Source: Firmicutes bacterium ADurb.Bin182
Lineage (GTDB): Bacteria; Bacillota; Clostridia; Christensenellales; CAG-138
NCBI GenBank assembly: GCA_002070205.1
Contig: MWCU01000050.1
Span: 1-37,724 of the forward strand
DNA: 37,724 nucleotides
Direction: 5' to 3'
Shown: piece after piece, positions 18,458-26,679 of the stretch
How the letters are laid out: every line of letters starts with the position of its first letter
Numbering within the stretch: the stretch's first letter is position 1
Translations under genes and position numbers: made by a program
Notes under the pieces: generated by a model
Database searches by the model: none
Told to the model about the DNA's origin: nothing
What the model saw: only the letters and a program-made list of their open reading frames with translations

Positions 18458-18883
18458 ATGGCGCTTATTAAGTGTCCCAGATGCGAACTCAATTACATAA
18501 AGGACGACGAAAAACTGTGCAATGTTTGCCGCCGTCAAATGAAAGGAGAACCCGAGCCGGAAGAACTCACCGGATTATGCATTGAATGCAACGAGAATCC
18601 CGCAGCTAAGGGAAGCGATCTCTGCGGCGCATGCCAAAAGGAAAAGCGGCGCCAGGAAAAGCTGGATAAGCTCGCCGAAAGCATTGAAGAAGACGAAGAA
18701 TTGCCGCTGGATTCCATTGATACCTTTGATGAGATAGAGGAGATCGAGGTTCCGAGCGAAAGCGATATACCCGAAAGCGAATTGATTGAAATCGATAAGG
18801 AGTTTGGCATCGAGGAGGAAGATGAATCCGGGCTCGAAGACTTTGAAAGCGATGAACCGGAGGACGGCGATGACGATCAATAA
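18458..18883 (+). CDS. Zinc-ribbon protein with acidic C-terminal tail, function unknown
   Basis: I do not recognise a characterised function. The 141-residue product has two CxxC pairs forming a first zinc ribbon (Cys6/Cys9 in KCPRCE, Cys21/Cys24 in CNVC) and a second (Cys41/Cys44 in CIEC, Cys56/Cys59 in CGAC). A lysine/arginine stretch (60-72) follows, then a strongly acidic, probably disordered tail (77-141) rich in Glu and Asp. A CGGAGG site lies eight bases before the ATG. It sits between engB and a phosphoesterase, all on the + strand with short gaps, so it is probably in one operon with them. The MALIKCPRCELNYI opening is, from memory, a recurrent feature of clostridial hypothetical proteins. 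Confidence 0.85.
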   Translation: MALIKCPRCELNYIKDDEKLCNVCRRQMKGEPEPEELTGLCIECNENPAAKGSDLCGACQKEKRRQEKLDKLAESIEEDEELPLDSIDTFDEIEEIEVPSESDIPESELIEIDKEFGIEEEDESGLEDFESDEPEDGDDDQ

Positions 18884-18910
18884 TTGCAAAAAAGCGGGAC
18901 GATATTCATT

Positions 18911-19600
18911 ATGAGAGTATTTGCCATCGGTGATTTGCATCTTCCGGGCAATTACGATAAACCCATGAATGTGTTCGGCATAAAGTGGGACAATCATTTT
19001 TCCTCAATACAATCAAATTGGAAAGCGAATGTACGGGCAGAGGATGTGGTGCTTATACCCGGCGATATAAGCTGGGCAATGCGCCTTGAAGATGCGAAGG
19101 AAGACCTGGATGCCGTTGCGGCGCTGCCCGGAATAAAGATCCTTTTACGGGGCAATCACGATTATTGGTGGAGTTCGGTCAGTAAAGTCCGCGTTATGCT
19201 TGATAAAAGGGCTTCCGTGCTGCAAAACGACAGCATATCCGTGAACGGATTGGTGTTTGCGGGCACAAGGGGGTGGATTTGTCCCGGTACGCCGGGATTT
19301 GATTCGGCTGACGAACGAATTTATAAAAGGGAAGTGCAGCGGCTCAGGCTTTCTCTGGACAGCGCTCAAAAAGGGCGGCAGGTGATCGCGATGATGCATT
19401 TCCCGCCGTTCAACGACAGGCAGCAGGCTTCGGGGTTTACCGATTTGCTGGAGGAATACGGAATAAAGCATGTGATCTACGCTCATCTGCACGGGAAGTC
19501 CTGCGAAAACGCATTTGAGGGCAACTTGCGCGGAATCAATTATACATTATGCTCTGCGGACCACTTGAATTTCTGTCCCAAACTTGTTTTTGAAAATTGA
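18911..19600 (+). CDS. Calcineurin-like metallophosphoesterase
   Basis: The 229-residue protein carries all the dinuclear-metal motifs of this superfamily: GDLHLPG (8-14), PGDISWA, GNHDYWW, MMHFPPF and the final AHLHGK. The substrate cannot be told from sequence; the family includes phosphodiesterases, nucleotidases and protein phosphatases. It is soluble, with no signal peptide. The ATG at 18911 opens with MRVFAIGDLHL, as in relatives; a TTG at 18884 is in frame but implausible. Only a weak GCGGGA site is visible. The gene starts 27 bases after the zinc-ribbon gene and is followed by a terminator, so it ends the engB operon. Confidence 0.9.
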   Translation: MRVFAIGDLHLPGNYDKPMNVFGIKWDNHFSSIQSNWKANVRAEDVVLIPGDISWAMRLEDAKEDLDAVAALPGIKILLRGNHDYWWSSVSKVRVMLDKRASVLQNDSISVNGLVFAGTRGWICPGTPGFDSADERIYKREVQRLRLSLDSAQKGRQVIAMMHFPPFNDRQQASGFTDLLEEYGIKHVIYAHLHGKSCENAFEGNLRGINYTLCSADHLNFCPKLVFEN

Positions 19601-19655
19601 TCGATATTGGATATAAAATATGACCGCTTAATATGAAAATGGTCGAAAATCAGCA

Positions 19656-19681
19656 AAAAAACTCCCGGGAGGGAGTTTTTT
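19656..19681 (+). terminator. Rho-independent terminator after the phosphoesterase gene
   Basis: AAAAAACTCCC pairs with GGGAGTTTTTT around a GGGA loop, 55 bases after the stop. It separates the engB group from the division and cell wall cluster. Confidence 0.9.
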
Positions 19682-19699
19682 ATGCCTTCAATGCGAAAA

Positions 19700-19775
19700 A
19701 AGTGGAGAATTCGCATAAAAATTAAGAAAAAGTGTTTAAAAAATTCATTAAAATGGTGACAAGTGTTGTGAAGTG
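19700..19775 (+). repeat. AAGTG direct repeats, candidate MraZ operator
   Basis: AAGTG occurs at 19700-19704, 19730-19734, 19761-19765 and 19771-19775, followed by G or T each time. The spacings are 30, 31 and 10 bases, close to whole helical turns, so all copies face the same side of the DNA. The last two lie between the -35 and -10 of the mraZ promoter. MraZ binds short GTG-containing direct repeats at its own promoter in other bacteria (TGGGN repeats in E. coli, AAAGTGKNN in Mycoplasma). Autoregulation here is inferred. Confidence 0.5.
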
Positions 19776-19784
19776 GTGTATAAT
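19756..19784 (+). promoter_or_regulatory. Promoter of the mraZ operon
   Basis: GTGACA (19756-19761), five of six matches to TTGACA, is followed after 17 bases by a perfect TATAAT (19779-19784). It lies 55 bases before the mraZ start and is the only strong promoter in the gap. It would drive at least mraZ, rsmH, ftsL and the PBP gene. Confidence 0.75.
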
Positions 19785-19839
19785 AGTCACTAATCCATAT
19801 ATAAACAGCGATTCAAATTTTAACCGGAGGCGGCTGCTG

Positions 19840-20283
19840 ATGTTAATCGGATCCTATACGCATAATGTAGACGCTAAAGGCAGGATATTTATACCGGCGA
19901 AATGGCGCGAGGATTTGGGGGATACTATCATCGTAACGCGCGGCCTGATGGGTGATGAAAGCAGATGCCTGTTTGCGATGTCAGTTGAATCCTGGAAGGA
20001 ATATGCGGCGCGCTTTTCGCAATTGCCTATTACGGATGCAAGCGCTCAGGATATAAGGCGCATAACTTTTGCGAATGCCTGTGACTGCGAGCTGGACAAG
20101 CAGGGCCGCGTGCTTATATCCTCAAACCTAAGGGAGTTTGCGGGGCTTGAAAACGAAGCGACGCTTATCGGAGTAGATAACAGAGTGGAAATATGGAGTT
20201 CCAAGAACTGGGAGCGAAAAAACGCATTGATAGCAGAGCGGTGCGATAAGGAACTGGAGAGGCTTGCCAGGCTGGGCATATGA
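19840..20283 (+). CDS. mraZ: MraZ, regulator at the head of the dcw cluster
   Basis: MraZ is a DNA-binding protein of the AbrB-like fold, first gene of the division and cell wall cluster in most bacteria, and represses its own promoter. The 147-residue product carries two SpoVT-AbrB-like domains: GSYTHNVDAKGRIFIPAKWR near the N-terminus and CDCELDKQGRVLISSNLREF in the middle. ATG at 19840 is chosen because CGGAGG lies nine bases upstream and the family begins with MLIGSYTH or close variants; the frame is open further upstream but that part overlaps the promoter. Its stop overlaps the rsmH start as ATGA. Confidence 0.95.
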   Translation: MLIGSYTHNVDAKGRIFIPAKWREDLGDTIIVTRGLMGDESRCLFAMSVESWKEYAARFSQLPITDASAQDIRRITFANACDCELDKQGRVLISSNLREFAGLENEATLIGVDNRVEIWSSKNWERKNALIAERCDKELERLARLGI

Positions 20284-21221
20284 AACCGGAGTATTCGCAT
20301 ACGCCGATAATGCCCGGCGAAGTACTGCAGCTGCTCAAGCCCGAAAAAGGCGGGCTGTTTGTGGACTGCACTCTCGGCGGCGGCGGGCATGCCGAAGCGA
20401 TATTGAGCGTTCTTCCCGAAGGTTCCCGTCTCATCGGCATTGACCGTGACCGCGATGCGATAGAAGCCGCATCCTGCAGGCTCAAAAAATTCGGCACGTC
20501 CTTCATACCGGTCAGGGGAAATTTCTTTAACATTAAAAAGCTTATGGAAAGCTTAAAAATAGAATCCGTTGACGGCATCCTTATGGATTTGGGAGTATCG
20601 TCTTATCAGCTGGATAATCCGCAGCGCGGGTTCTCGTATCACGCGGACGCTCCGCTCGATATGCGCATGGATGCTTCCCAAGCGTTTTCGGCCTTCGATG
20701 TCGTGAACGGATATCCGAAGACCGAGTTGATACGGATTATCAGAAATTACGGCGAAGAAAGGTTTGCTTCGCGAATCGCCGAAAGGATAATCGGACAGCG
20801 CGAAATAAGACCCATAAAGAGCACGGCCGAGCTCTCGGATATCATTAAATCCGCCGTTCCCGGTTCAAGCAGATGGGACGGAACGCATCCCGCAAGGCGC
20901 ACGTTTCAGGCGATCAGGATAGAGGTAAACGATGAGCTGGCCGGATTGGAAAACGCGCTGAGAGACTCCGAGCATCTGCTCAACAGATTCGGAAGAATGG
21001 TTGTCATAACATTCCATTCGCTTGAGGACAGGATAGTAAAGCAAACGTTTCGTTCGTTTGAAAATCCTTGCATATGCAGCCCCGATGCTCCCGTGTGCGT
21101 TTGCGGCAGAAAGGCGACTTCCAGGACTGTCAACAAGAAACCCGTAACTGCGGGCGAAGAAGAGATAAAAATCAATCCCCGTTCACGAAGCGCCAAACTT
21201 CGTGCAATCGAAAAACTGTAA
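20280..21221 (+). CDS. rsmH: 16S rRNA (cytosine-N4)-methyltransferase RsmH (MraW)
   Basis: RsmH methylates N4 of C1402 of 16S rRNA with S-adenosylmethionine. The 313-residue protein shows the SAM-binding FVDCTLGGGGHAEAIL near residue 27, DGILMDLGVSSYQLD, RGFSYHADAPLDMRMD and the late VITFHSLEDRIVK, all diagnostic. The position after mraZ with a four-base overlap is the usual dcw order. C-terminal CICSPDAPVCVCG carries extra cysteines similar to those in many Firmicutes homologues. Confidence 0.96.
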   Translation: MKPEYSHTPIMPGEVLQLLKPEKGGLFVDCTLGGGGHAEAILSVLPEGSRLIGIDRDRDAIEAASCRLKKFGTSFIPVRGNFFNIKKLMESLKIESVDGILMDLGVSSYQLDNPQRGFSYHADAPLDMRMDASQAFSAFDVVNGYPKTELIRIIRNYGEERFASRIAERIIGQREIRPIKSTAELSDIIKSAVPGSSRWDGTHPARRTFQAIRIEVNDELAGLENALRDSEHLLNRFGRMVVITFHSLEDRIVKQTFRSFENPCICSPDAPVCVCGRKATSRTVNKKPVTAGEEEIKINPRSRSAKLRAIEKL

Positions 21222-21262
21222 AGCCCAAAGGCAAGTATATATTGTTGGAGAGATGAATAGGT

Positions 21263-21733
21263 ATGGCAGTAGCGGTAAGACAGGAAGCAAGGGAATACTA
21301 TGCAGCGCGGGTTTATTCCCGCAGCGCCGCATACGCTGAGCCGGTTATCGATCCGTATATACCCGGCGAACCGTCTCCCGATCCCGGTATTTCGGTTAAA
21401 ACTGAAAGGAAAGCTCAGCTTCAAAAAAAACGCCGGCTTTTAATGAGGTTTGTCTCCGTTTGCGGAGTTTTGGCGGTGTTGTCCGCACTTTTGATCGTAA
21501 TGGTCGGATATGAGAGGATTGCCGGCGAGTATGCGGCGGTCAATACGCTTAAGGCAGACATCGAACAAACCCGCCTTAACCTGGAAGCGCTGAATGTCTC
21601 GCTGCAATATGCGGTAAGTTTGGATAAGGCAAGTGCTGCGGCTTTGCAGCTGGGTATGGATTATCCCGCCGCCGGGCAGATCGTCCGGGTGAGCGGAACA
21701 AATGCCGATACTTCTTTGAACGAAACCGATTAA
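21263..21733 (+). CDS. ftsL: FtsL-like divisome protein
   Basis: The 156-residue protein is a small single-pass membrane protein in the position of ftsL, between rsmH and the class B PBP gene. It has a long cytosolic part (1-60, ending in a basic RKAQLQKKRR stretch), one membrane segment (about 62-83) and an outer segment predicted to form a coiled coil (about 84-125), then a short tail. Sequence conservation in FtsL is low, so the call rests on topology and position. FtsL acts with FtsQ/DivIB and DivIC to activate FtsW and the PBP. The cytosolic part is longer than in B. subtilis FtsL. Confidence 0.75.
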   Translation: MAVAVRQEAREYYAARVYSRSAAYAEPVIDPYIPGEPSPDPGISVKTERKAQLQKKRRLLMRFVSVCGVLAVLSALLIVMVGYERIAGEYAAVNTLKADIEQTRLNLEALNVSLQYAVSLDKASAAALQLGMDYPAAGQIVRVSGTNADTSLNETD

Positions 21734-21749
21734 GGCTGGAGGCCGGTTC

Positions 21750-23873
21750 ATGAAATCTCCGGGCATCAACAGCAAAAAGCGTTTGTTTGCGGTATTGTGT
21801 TTTTGCGCGTTTATCTTTCTTGCATTGATCGTTCGGCTTTTTATCATCCAGATCGTCCAGGGCGAACAGCTCCAGGAAAAGGCGCTGTCCCAGTGGACGC
21901 GCGATACGGCGCTTTCGGCATTGAGAGGAAGGATAGTCGACAGGGAAGGCACGGTTTTGGCGCAGAGCGGCACCGCGTATAAGGTATTGCTTTGGCCGCA
22001 GGTGATAGCAAAAGCTTCGCCGACCGAGCGCAACCGGATCGCTTCGGAGCTTGCGAAAATTCTGGATCTTGACGAAGGCTCCGTCCTGCAAAAGGTAAGC
22101 GATGTCACAAAACAGGAGATCGTGCTCAAAAGGCAGGTGGAACGCGAAACCGTCGACAAGATAAGCGCTTTGAAACTGGGAAACGGAGTAGTCATCGCCG
22201 TAGATACAAAACGGTATTACCCGTCCGGCAGATTGTTTTCCCAGTTGATAGGGTTTACCACGATTGACGGAGTCGGACAGGAAGGCCTTGAGAGGACGTT
22301 TGATAAATACCTGGCCGGCAAAAACGGCAGAATGATCACCGAAACGGACAGAAAAGGAAACACTTTGGCTTATGGTGTTCAGGAGTATATAGAACCGCTT
22401 GACGGTTTCGATCTGGTGCTGACCGTGGACAAGGTCGTTCAGTCCTTTCTAGTTAAAGCGCTTGAAGAGGCTTATACCGTCAATCGTGCCGTTTCCGCTC
22501 AAGGGATACTAATGAACTGCAAAACGGGGGAAATCATCGCCATCGCATCCATCCCCGATTACGATCCGAACGCTCCTCCGCGCGACGATCTGGACCTTTT
22601 GCGGGAATTGGTAAAAAACAGGGTTGTGACAGACGCTTATGAACCCGGTTCGACGTTTAAAGTCGTTACGCTTTCGTCCGCTCTTGACAGCGGGAATGCG
22701 GGAAAGCATACTTCCGTTTATTGTCCGGGTTACAGGATAATAGCGGGCGCTAAAGTCAAGTGCTGGAGAAGCGGAGGACACGGGCAGCAGGATCTTGCAA
22801 AAGCCGTTCAAAATTCCTGCAACCCCGGGTTTATGGATATGGCGCTCCGCATGGGCACCGACTCCTTTTATGATTACATATATGCTTTTGGTTTCGGATC
22901 AACGACGGGAAGCGGACTTACCGGTGAATCCAGGGGAATCGTAACGCATGAAAAGTATATCAGGGAGGCGGATCTCGCAAGGATAGGTTTCGGCCAGAGC
23001 ATTGCCGTAACGCCCGTTCAGCTGGCGACGGCAGTTTGCGCGGCGGTGAACGGCGGGAATCTGATGCAGCCGTATATCATAGACCGAATACTTTCAAGAA
23101 GCGGCGAGGTCATATTGGAGAACAAACCGACTCCGATACGCCGTGTTATAAAGCCGGAGACGTCCTCTATGGTGCGGGAGCTTCTTGAAGGAGTCGTTGT
23201 TGAAGGCAGCGGCAGGAATGCCGCAATCCCCGGTTACAGAGTGGGCGGAAAAACCGGGACGGCGCAGAAATACGTAAACGGAAAACCTTCCAGCAGCGCG
23301 CTGGTCGCATCGTTTATAGGGTTTGCGCCGGCTGACGACCCGGAGCTGGTTTTGCTGATAATCGTTGATGAACCTCAAGTGGGAGTGGTATTCGGAAGCA
23401 CTGTTGCCGCTCCGTTCTTCAAAAAAGTTATGGAGCAGACGTTAAGGCATTACGGGTTCACGCCCGAGGAGCTTCCGCAAACGGTTACCGTCCCGGATGT
23501 GACCGGCATAACGGTTGCGCAAGCGAAGAACAAGCTTTATAATGCCGGACTTGAGGCGGTTTATCAGGCGGAGGATACGGTCATCGCGCAAATACCGAAA
23601 GCGGGGGATCAGGTTCAAAAGGGCACGGAAGTTTTATTGTATACCGAGCTTACAGCTCCCGACCCCGAGGCGGAGGAGACGGTTATGGTAACGGTGCCCG
23701 ATGTATCGGATATGACCAGGCTGGAGGCAAATGACGCGCTTAAGGAATTGGGGCTCGTCATCGTATTCGATCCGCCCGACCGTTACGGAAAAGCCGTTTC
23801 ACAGGCCCCCAGAGCGGGCTCAAAAGTTCCGTACGGGTCACAGGTGAGGGTTGAGTTTTCGCGGATTGACTGA
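21750..23873 (+). CDS. spoVD: Class B penicillin-binding protein with two PASTA domains (SpoVD/PBP2-like)
   Basis: This 707-residue transpeptidase crosslinks septal or spore-cortex peptidoglycan with a SEDS partner. It has a cytosolic tail and one membrane anchor (12-36), a PBP dimerisation domain (about 55-215), and a transpeptidase domain with Ser301 in STFK, SCN at 356-358 and KTG at 501-503. Two C-terminal PASTA repeats follow (about 578-632 and 646-703, each beginning VTVPDV). B. subtilis has both pbpB (two PASTA) and spoVD (one PASTA) here in tandem; this genome has only one class B PBP at the site, so whether it serves division, sporulation or both is open. Confidence 0.93.
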   Translation: MKSPGINSKKRLFAVLCFCAFIFLALIVRLFIIQIVQGEQLQEKALSQWTRDTALSALRGRIVDREGTVLAQSGTAYKVLLWPQVIAKASPTERNRIASELAKILDLDEGSVLQKVSDVTKQEIVLKRQVERETVDKISALKLGNGVVIAVDTKRYYPSGRLFSQLIGFTTIDGVGQEGLERTFDKYLAGKNGRMITETDRKGNTLAYGVQEYIEPLDGFDLVLTVDKVVQSFLVKALEEAYTVNRAVSAQGILMNCKTGEIIAIASIPDYDPNAPPRDDLDLLRELVKNRVVTDAYEPGSTFKVVTLSSALDSGNAGKHTSVYCPGYRIIAGAKVKCWRSGGHGQQDLAKAVQNSCNPGFMDMALRMGTDSFYDYIYAFGFGSTTGSGLTGESRGIVTHEKYIREADLARIGFGQSIAVTPVQLATAVCAAVNGGNLMQPYIIDRILSRSGEVILENKPTPIRRVIKPETSSMVRELLEGVVVEGSGRNAAIPGYRVGGKTGTAQKYVNGKPSSSALVASFIGFAPADDPELVLLIIVDEPQVGVVFGSTVAAPFFKKVMEQTLRHYGFTPEELPQTVTVPDVTGITVAQAKNKLYNAGLEAVYQAEDTVIAQIPKAGDQVQKGTEVLLYTELTAPDPEAEETVMVTVPDVSDMTRLEANDALKELGLVIVFDPPDRYGKAVSQAPRAGSKVPYGSQVRVEFSRID

Positions 23874-23892
23874 GCATGCAGCTCATAATAAA

Positions 23893-23920
23893 TGCACAAA
23901 GCGCCGTTATGTGTTATAAT
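23893..23920 (+). promoter_or_regulatory. Internal promoter before murE
   Basis: A perfect extended -10, TGTTATAAT (23912-23920), has TGCACA sixteen bases before TATAAT as a four-of-six -35. It lies in the 89-base gap between the PBP gene and murE, 42 bases before the murE start, so murE and mraY can be transcribed separately from mraZ. Confidence 0.65.
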
Positions 23921-23962
23921 CGTGCGGTATTCTGCAGCATGTAACGGGGAGGGATCGAATTT

Positions 23963-25405
23963 ATGCTGTTGTCCGACCTTGTTGACAAAAACCGGTACAG
24001 GCTTGTCGGTGAAAATGTCGACATCAATAAAATAGAATACGATTCGCGCAAAGTCTCAAAAGGAGATTTGTTTTGCTGCATCGTGGGATCGGTATCCGAC
24101 GGCCACGATTTTGCGCGGCAGGCCGTTGAGTCCGGCGCCTCGGCGCTTCTTGTCGAGAGAGAGCTTCCGATAGATATTCCCATGATCGTAGCCGATAATA
24201 CGCGCATCGCAATGGCGGAACTCGCCGCAGCGTATTACGGTCATCCGGCAAAAGGCATGAGACTTATCGGGGTGACGGGCACGAACGGCAAAACAACGAC
24301 CACTCATATGATAAAGTCCATTGCGGAGCAGGCGGGACTTAAGGTCGGAATGATCGGCACGATCCATAACATGATCGGGAACGAAAGCATCGATACCGAC
24401 AGGACCACTCCGGAAAGCGTGGATCTGCAGGCTATCCTTAGGCGAATGAAGGATGAGGCTGTCGGTTTGGTCGTTATGGAGGTTTCGTCTCATTCTTTGG
24501 TTCAGTACAGAGTGCACGGCGTCGAATTCGATATCGGAGTTTTTACCAACCTTACCCAGGACCATCTGGATTATCATAAGTCGTTCGATAATTACGTTGC
24601 CGCAAAGAAGATGCTGTTCGCTCAGAGCAAACGTGCAGTCATCAATCTCGATGACGCGCACGGCGCAAAAATCAAGCAGGAACTTTCCATACCGGTAACG
24701 ACTTTCGGCATTACTTCCAAAGCCGATACCACCGCATCGGACATCGAGATAACCGCAAAGGGCGTCCAGTTTGATATTCATACGCCTCAGGGGAGCACAA
24801 GGATGCATATTCCCATTCCCGGTCTTTTCAGTGTGTTCAATGCGATGGGAGCCGTTGCGGTCGCTTTGGAGATAGGACTTCCGATGTCAGCAATTAAGCG
24901 GGGAATGGAGAATATGCTCAGCGTATCCGGGCGGCTGGAGCCGCTCCCGACCGGCAGCAGGGACTTTACGGTCCTTCTCGATTACGCGCATACTCCCGAT
25001 GCGCTCGAGAATATTCTGAAAACCGTCCGGGAGTTTGCAAAAGCGAGGATCGTGACCCTGTTTGGCTGCGGAGGCGACAGGGATAAGGCAAAGCGGCCTA
25101 TCATGGGTGAAACGGCGGGAAGGTTTTCGGATTTTCTTATCGTTACAAGCGATAATCCGCGCAGCGAAGACCCGTACGCTATAATCGCATCGATTGAGGA
25201 AGGCGTCAAAAAATCCGGATGCGGATATGTGATTATCGAGAATCGCAAAGAGGCTATAAAGTATGCATTGGAAAATGCTCAAAAGGATGACATAATCGTT
25301 CTCGCGGGAAAAGGACACGAAAGTTACCAGGAGATACGGGGGGTCAAGCATCATTTCGACGAGAAAGAGATCGTTGCTGAACTGCTCTCCGGGGTTTCCG
25401 GCTAA
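23963..25405 (+). CDS. murE: UDP-MurNAc-tripeptide synthetase MurE (meso-DAP adding)
   Basis: MurE adds the third amino acid to UDP-MurNAc-L-Ala-D-Glu in the cytosol. The 480-residue Mur ligase has the ATP-binding GTNGKTTT (106-113), EVSSHSL, and the C-terminal substrate motif DNPR (397-400), which marks enzymes adding meso-diaminopimelate; lysine-adding enzymes have a different sequence there. The organism therefore probably has DAP-type peptidoglycan. GGGGAGGG lies about ten bases before the ATG. MurF, normally next, is missing: mraY follows after 15 bases. Confidence 0.96.
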   Translation: MLLSDLVDKNRYRLVGENVDINKIEYDSRKVSKGDLFCCIVGSVSDGHDFARQAVESGASALLVERELPIDIPMIVADNTRIAMAELAAAYYGHPAKGMRLIGVTGTNGKTTTTHMIKSIAEQAGLKVGMIGTIHNMIGNESIDTDRTTPESVDLQAILRRMKDEAVGLVVMEVSSHSLVQYRVHGVEFDIGVFTNLTQDHLDYHKSFDNYVAAKKMLFAQSKRAVINLDDAHGAKIKQELSIPVTTFGITSKADTTASDIEITAKGVQFDIHTPQGSTRMHIPIPGLFSVFNAMGAVAVALEIGLPMSAIKRGMENMLSVSGRLEPLPTGSRDFTVLLDYAHTPDALENILKTVREFAKARIVTLFGCGGDRDKAKRPIMGETAGRFSDFLIVTSDNPRSEDPYAIIASIEEGVKKSGCGYVIIENRKEAIKYALENAQKDDIIVLAGKGHESYQEIRGVKHHFDEKEIVAELLSGVSG

Positions 25406-25420
25406 TATACGGAGGATATC

Positions 25421-26464
25421 ATGCAGCAGTTGATTTTAGCCGCATTGCTTTCTGCGGCAGTGACTATTCTGCTGGGACCCGTTATCATACCGCTGCTTAA
25501 ACGTTTGAAATTCGGGCAGACGGAGCGAAACGACGGGCCGCGGTCTCACCTTGCCAAGCAAGGGACGCCGACAATGGGCGGAATAATATTTTTAACAGGG
25601 CTGACGGCCGGTACGCTTGTTTTTACGGTTTCGGGATCGGAATTCGCAATACCGGCTTTGCTCATTACATTCGCGTTTTCACTGGTTGGGTTTCTTGATG
25701 ACTTCATAAAGGTAAAGCTTAAAAGGTCTCTGGGTCTGAAGGCATACCAAAAAATAATAGGACAGTTCGGCATAGCTCTGATAGTTGCGCTTTACTGTTA
25801 TTACGGAGGATTGAACGATATCAACTGGAACGATTTGTCTCAAAGCACAAACGTGCTGATAGGCTCGAAAATTTATTTGCCTTTTTGGGATGTTGAGCTG
25901 GAGCTTGGCCTTCTTTATATTCCCTTTGCGATGTTTGTGATTATAGGCGCCGTCAATTCGGTAAATTTGACGGACGGTTTGGACGGCCTTGCCTCCGGCG
26001 TAACTATGATCTATTCCGTTTCCATGAGCTTGATATTCCTGTTTATTTCGAACGAACTCGGACAAGCCGGCAAGGTATATCAAAGCGCCGCCGCGTCCGG
26101 AATGATAATCTTCGCGGGTTCCGTCGCCGGTGCGTGTTTGGGCTTTCTCAGGTTCAATTCGTTTCCCGCCCGCGTTTTTATGGGCGATACAGGTTCGCTT
26201 GCTCTGGGCGGCGCTATAGCGGTTATGGCTTTGTTCAGCCGGGCTGTTCTGCTTTTGCCTGTAATGGGCGCCTGTTTCGTTGCATCCGCGGTTTCCGTAA
26301 TCCTCCAGGTAGGTTCATATAAACTTCGTAAAAAACGAATATTTCGAATGGCTCCGCTTCATCATCATTTTGAATTGAAGGGTGTCGCGGAAACCAGGAT
26401 AGTGTCGGTTTATATGATAATCACTGCCGTATTGTGTTTGATTTGCCTGCTGGCGTATGCTTAA
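25421..26464 (+). CDS. mraY: Phospho-MurNAc-pentapeptide transferase MraY
   Basis: MraY makes lipid I by moving phospho-MurNAc-pentapeptide onto undecaprenyl phosphate. The 347-residue protein is a polytopic membrane protein with about ten hydrophobic segments. Conserved motifs are GFLDDFIKV (Asp pair), NLTDGLDGLASG and the cytosolic histidine motif APLHHHFELKG. CGGAGG lies eight bases before the ATG. It follows murE closely and is separated from murD by 215 bases. Confidence 0.97.
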   Translation: MQQLILAALLSAAVTILLGPVIIPLLKRLKFGQTERNDGPRSHLAKQGTPTMGGIIFLTGLTAGTLVFTVSGSEFAIPALLITFAFSLVGFLDDFIKVKLKRSLGLKAYQKIIGQFGIALIVALYCYYGGLNDINWNDLSQSTNVLIGSKIYLPFWDVELELGLLYIPFAMFVIIGAVNSVNLTDGLDGLASGVTMIYSVSMSLIFLFISNELGQAGKVYQSAAASGMIIFAGSVAGACLGFLRFNSFPARVFMGDTGSLALGGAIAVMALFSRAVLLLPVMGACFVASAVSVILQVGSYKLRKKRIFRMAPLHHHFELKGVAETRIVSVYMIITAVLCLICLLAYA

Positions 26465-26529
26465 TCAAGCTTTCATGCCGTTTGGTGACGCCTCTGTTTC
26501 GTGGACTTGTTGGCGCTTGGCACGAAAAT

Positions 26530-26581
26530 GAGGGGTGAGGAGTTTGAGGGAGAGCAGCGGCTCTGTTGCCTCAAGCCCCTC
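26530..26581 (+). other. Large hairpin in the mraY-murD gap
   Basis: The RNA can fold as nested stems: GAGGGG (26530-26535) with CCCCTC (26576-26581), TTGAGG (26544-26549) with CCTCAA (26569-26574), and AGAGC (26551-26555) with GCTCT (26560-26564), with an eight-base bulge on the left. A T7 run follows at 26598-26604, 17 bases after the stem, so it is not a standard terminator. The remaining gap (26465-26679) shows no promoter that I trust; CCGGAGG at 26665 is the murD ribosome binding site. It could be a leader, an attenuator or a small structured RNA. Confidence 0.4.
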
Positions 26582-26679
26582 CATCGACATCAAACGGTTT
26601 TTTTAAAAAGTCTTCCGGGCGTGCATATCGGCCCGTCCGGGATTTTAATAGGTGGTTTCATCTGCCGGAGGTTGCATCG

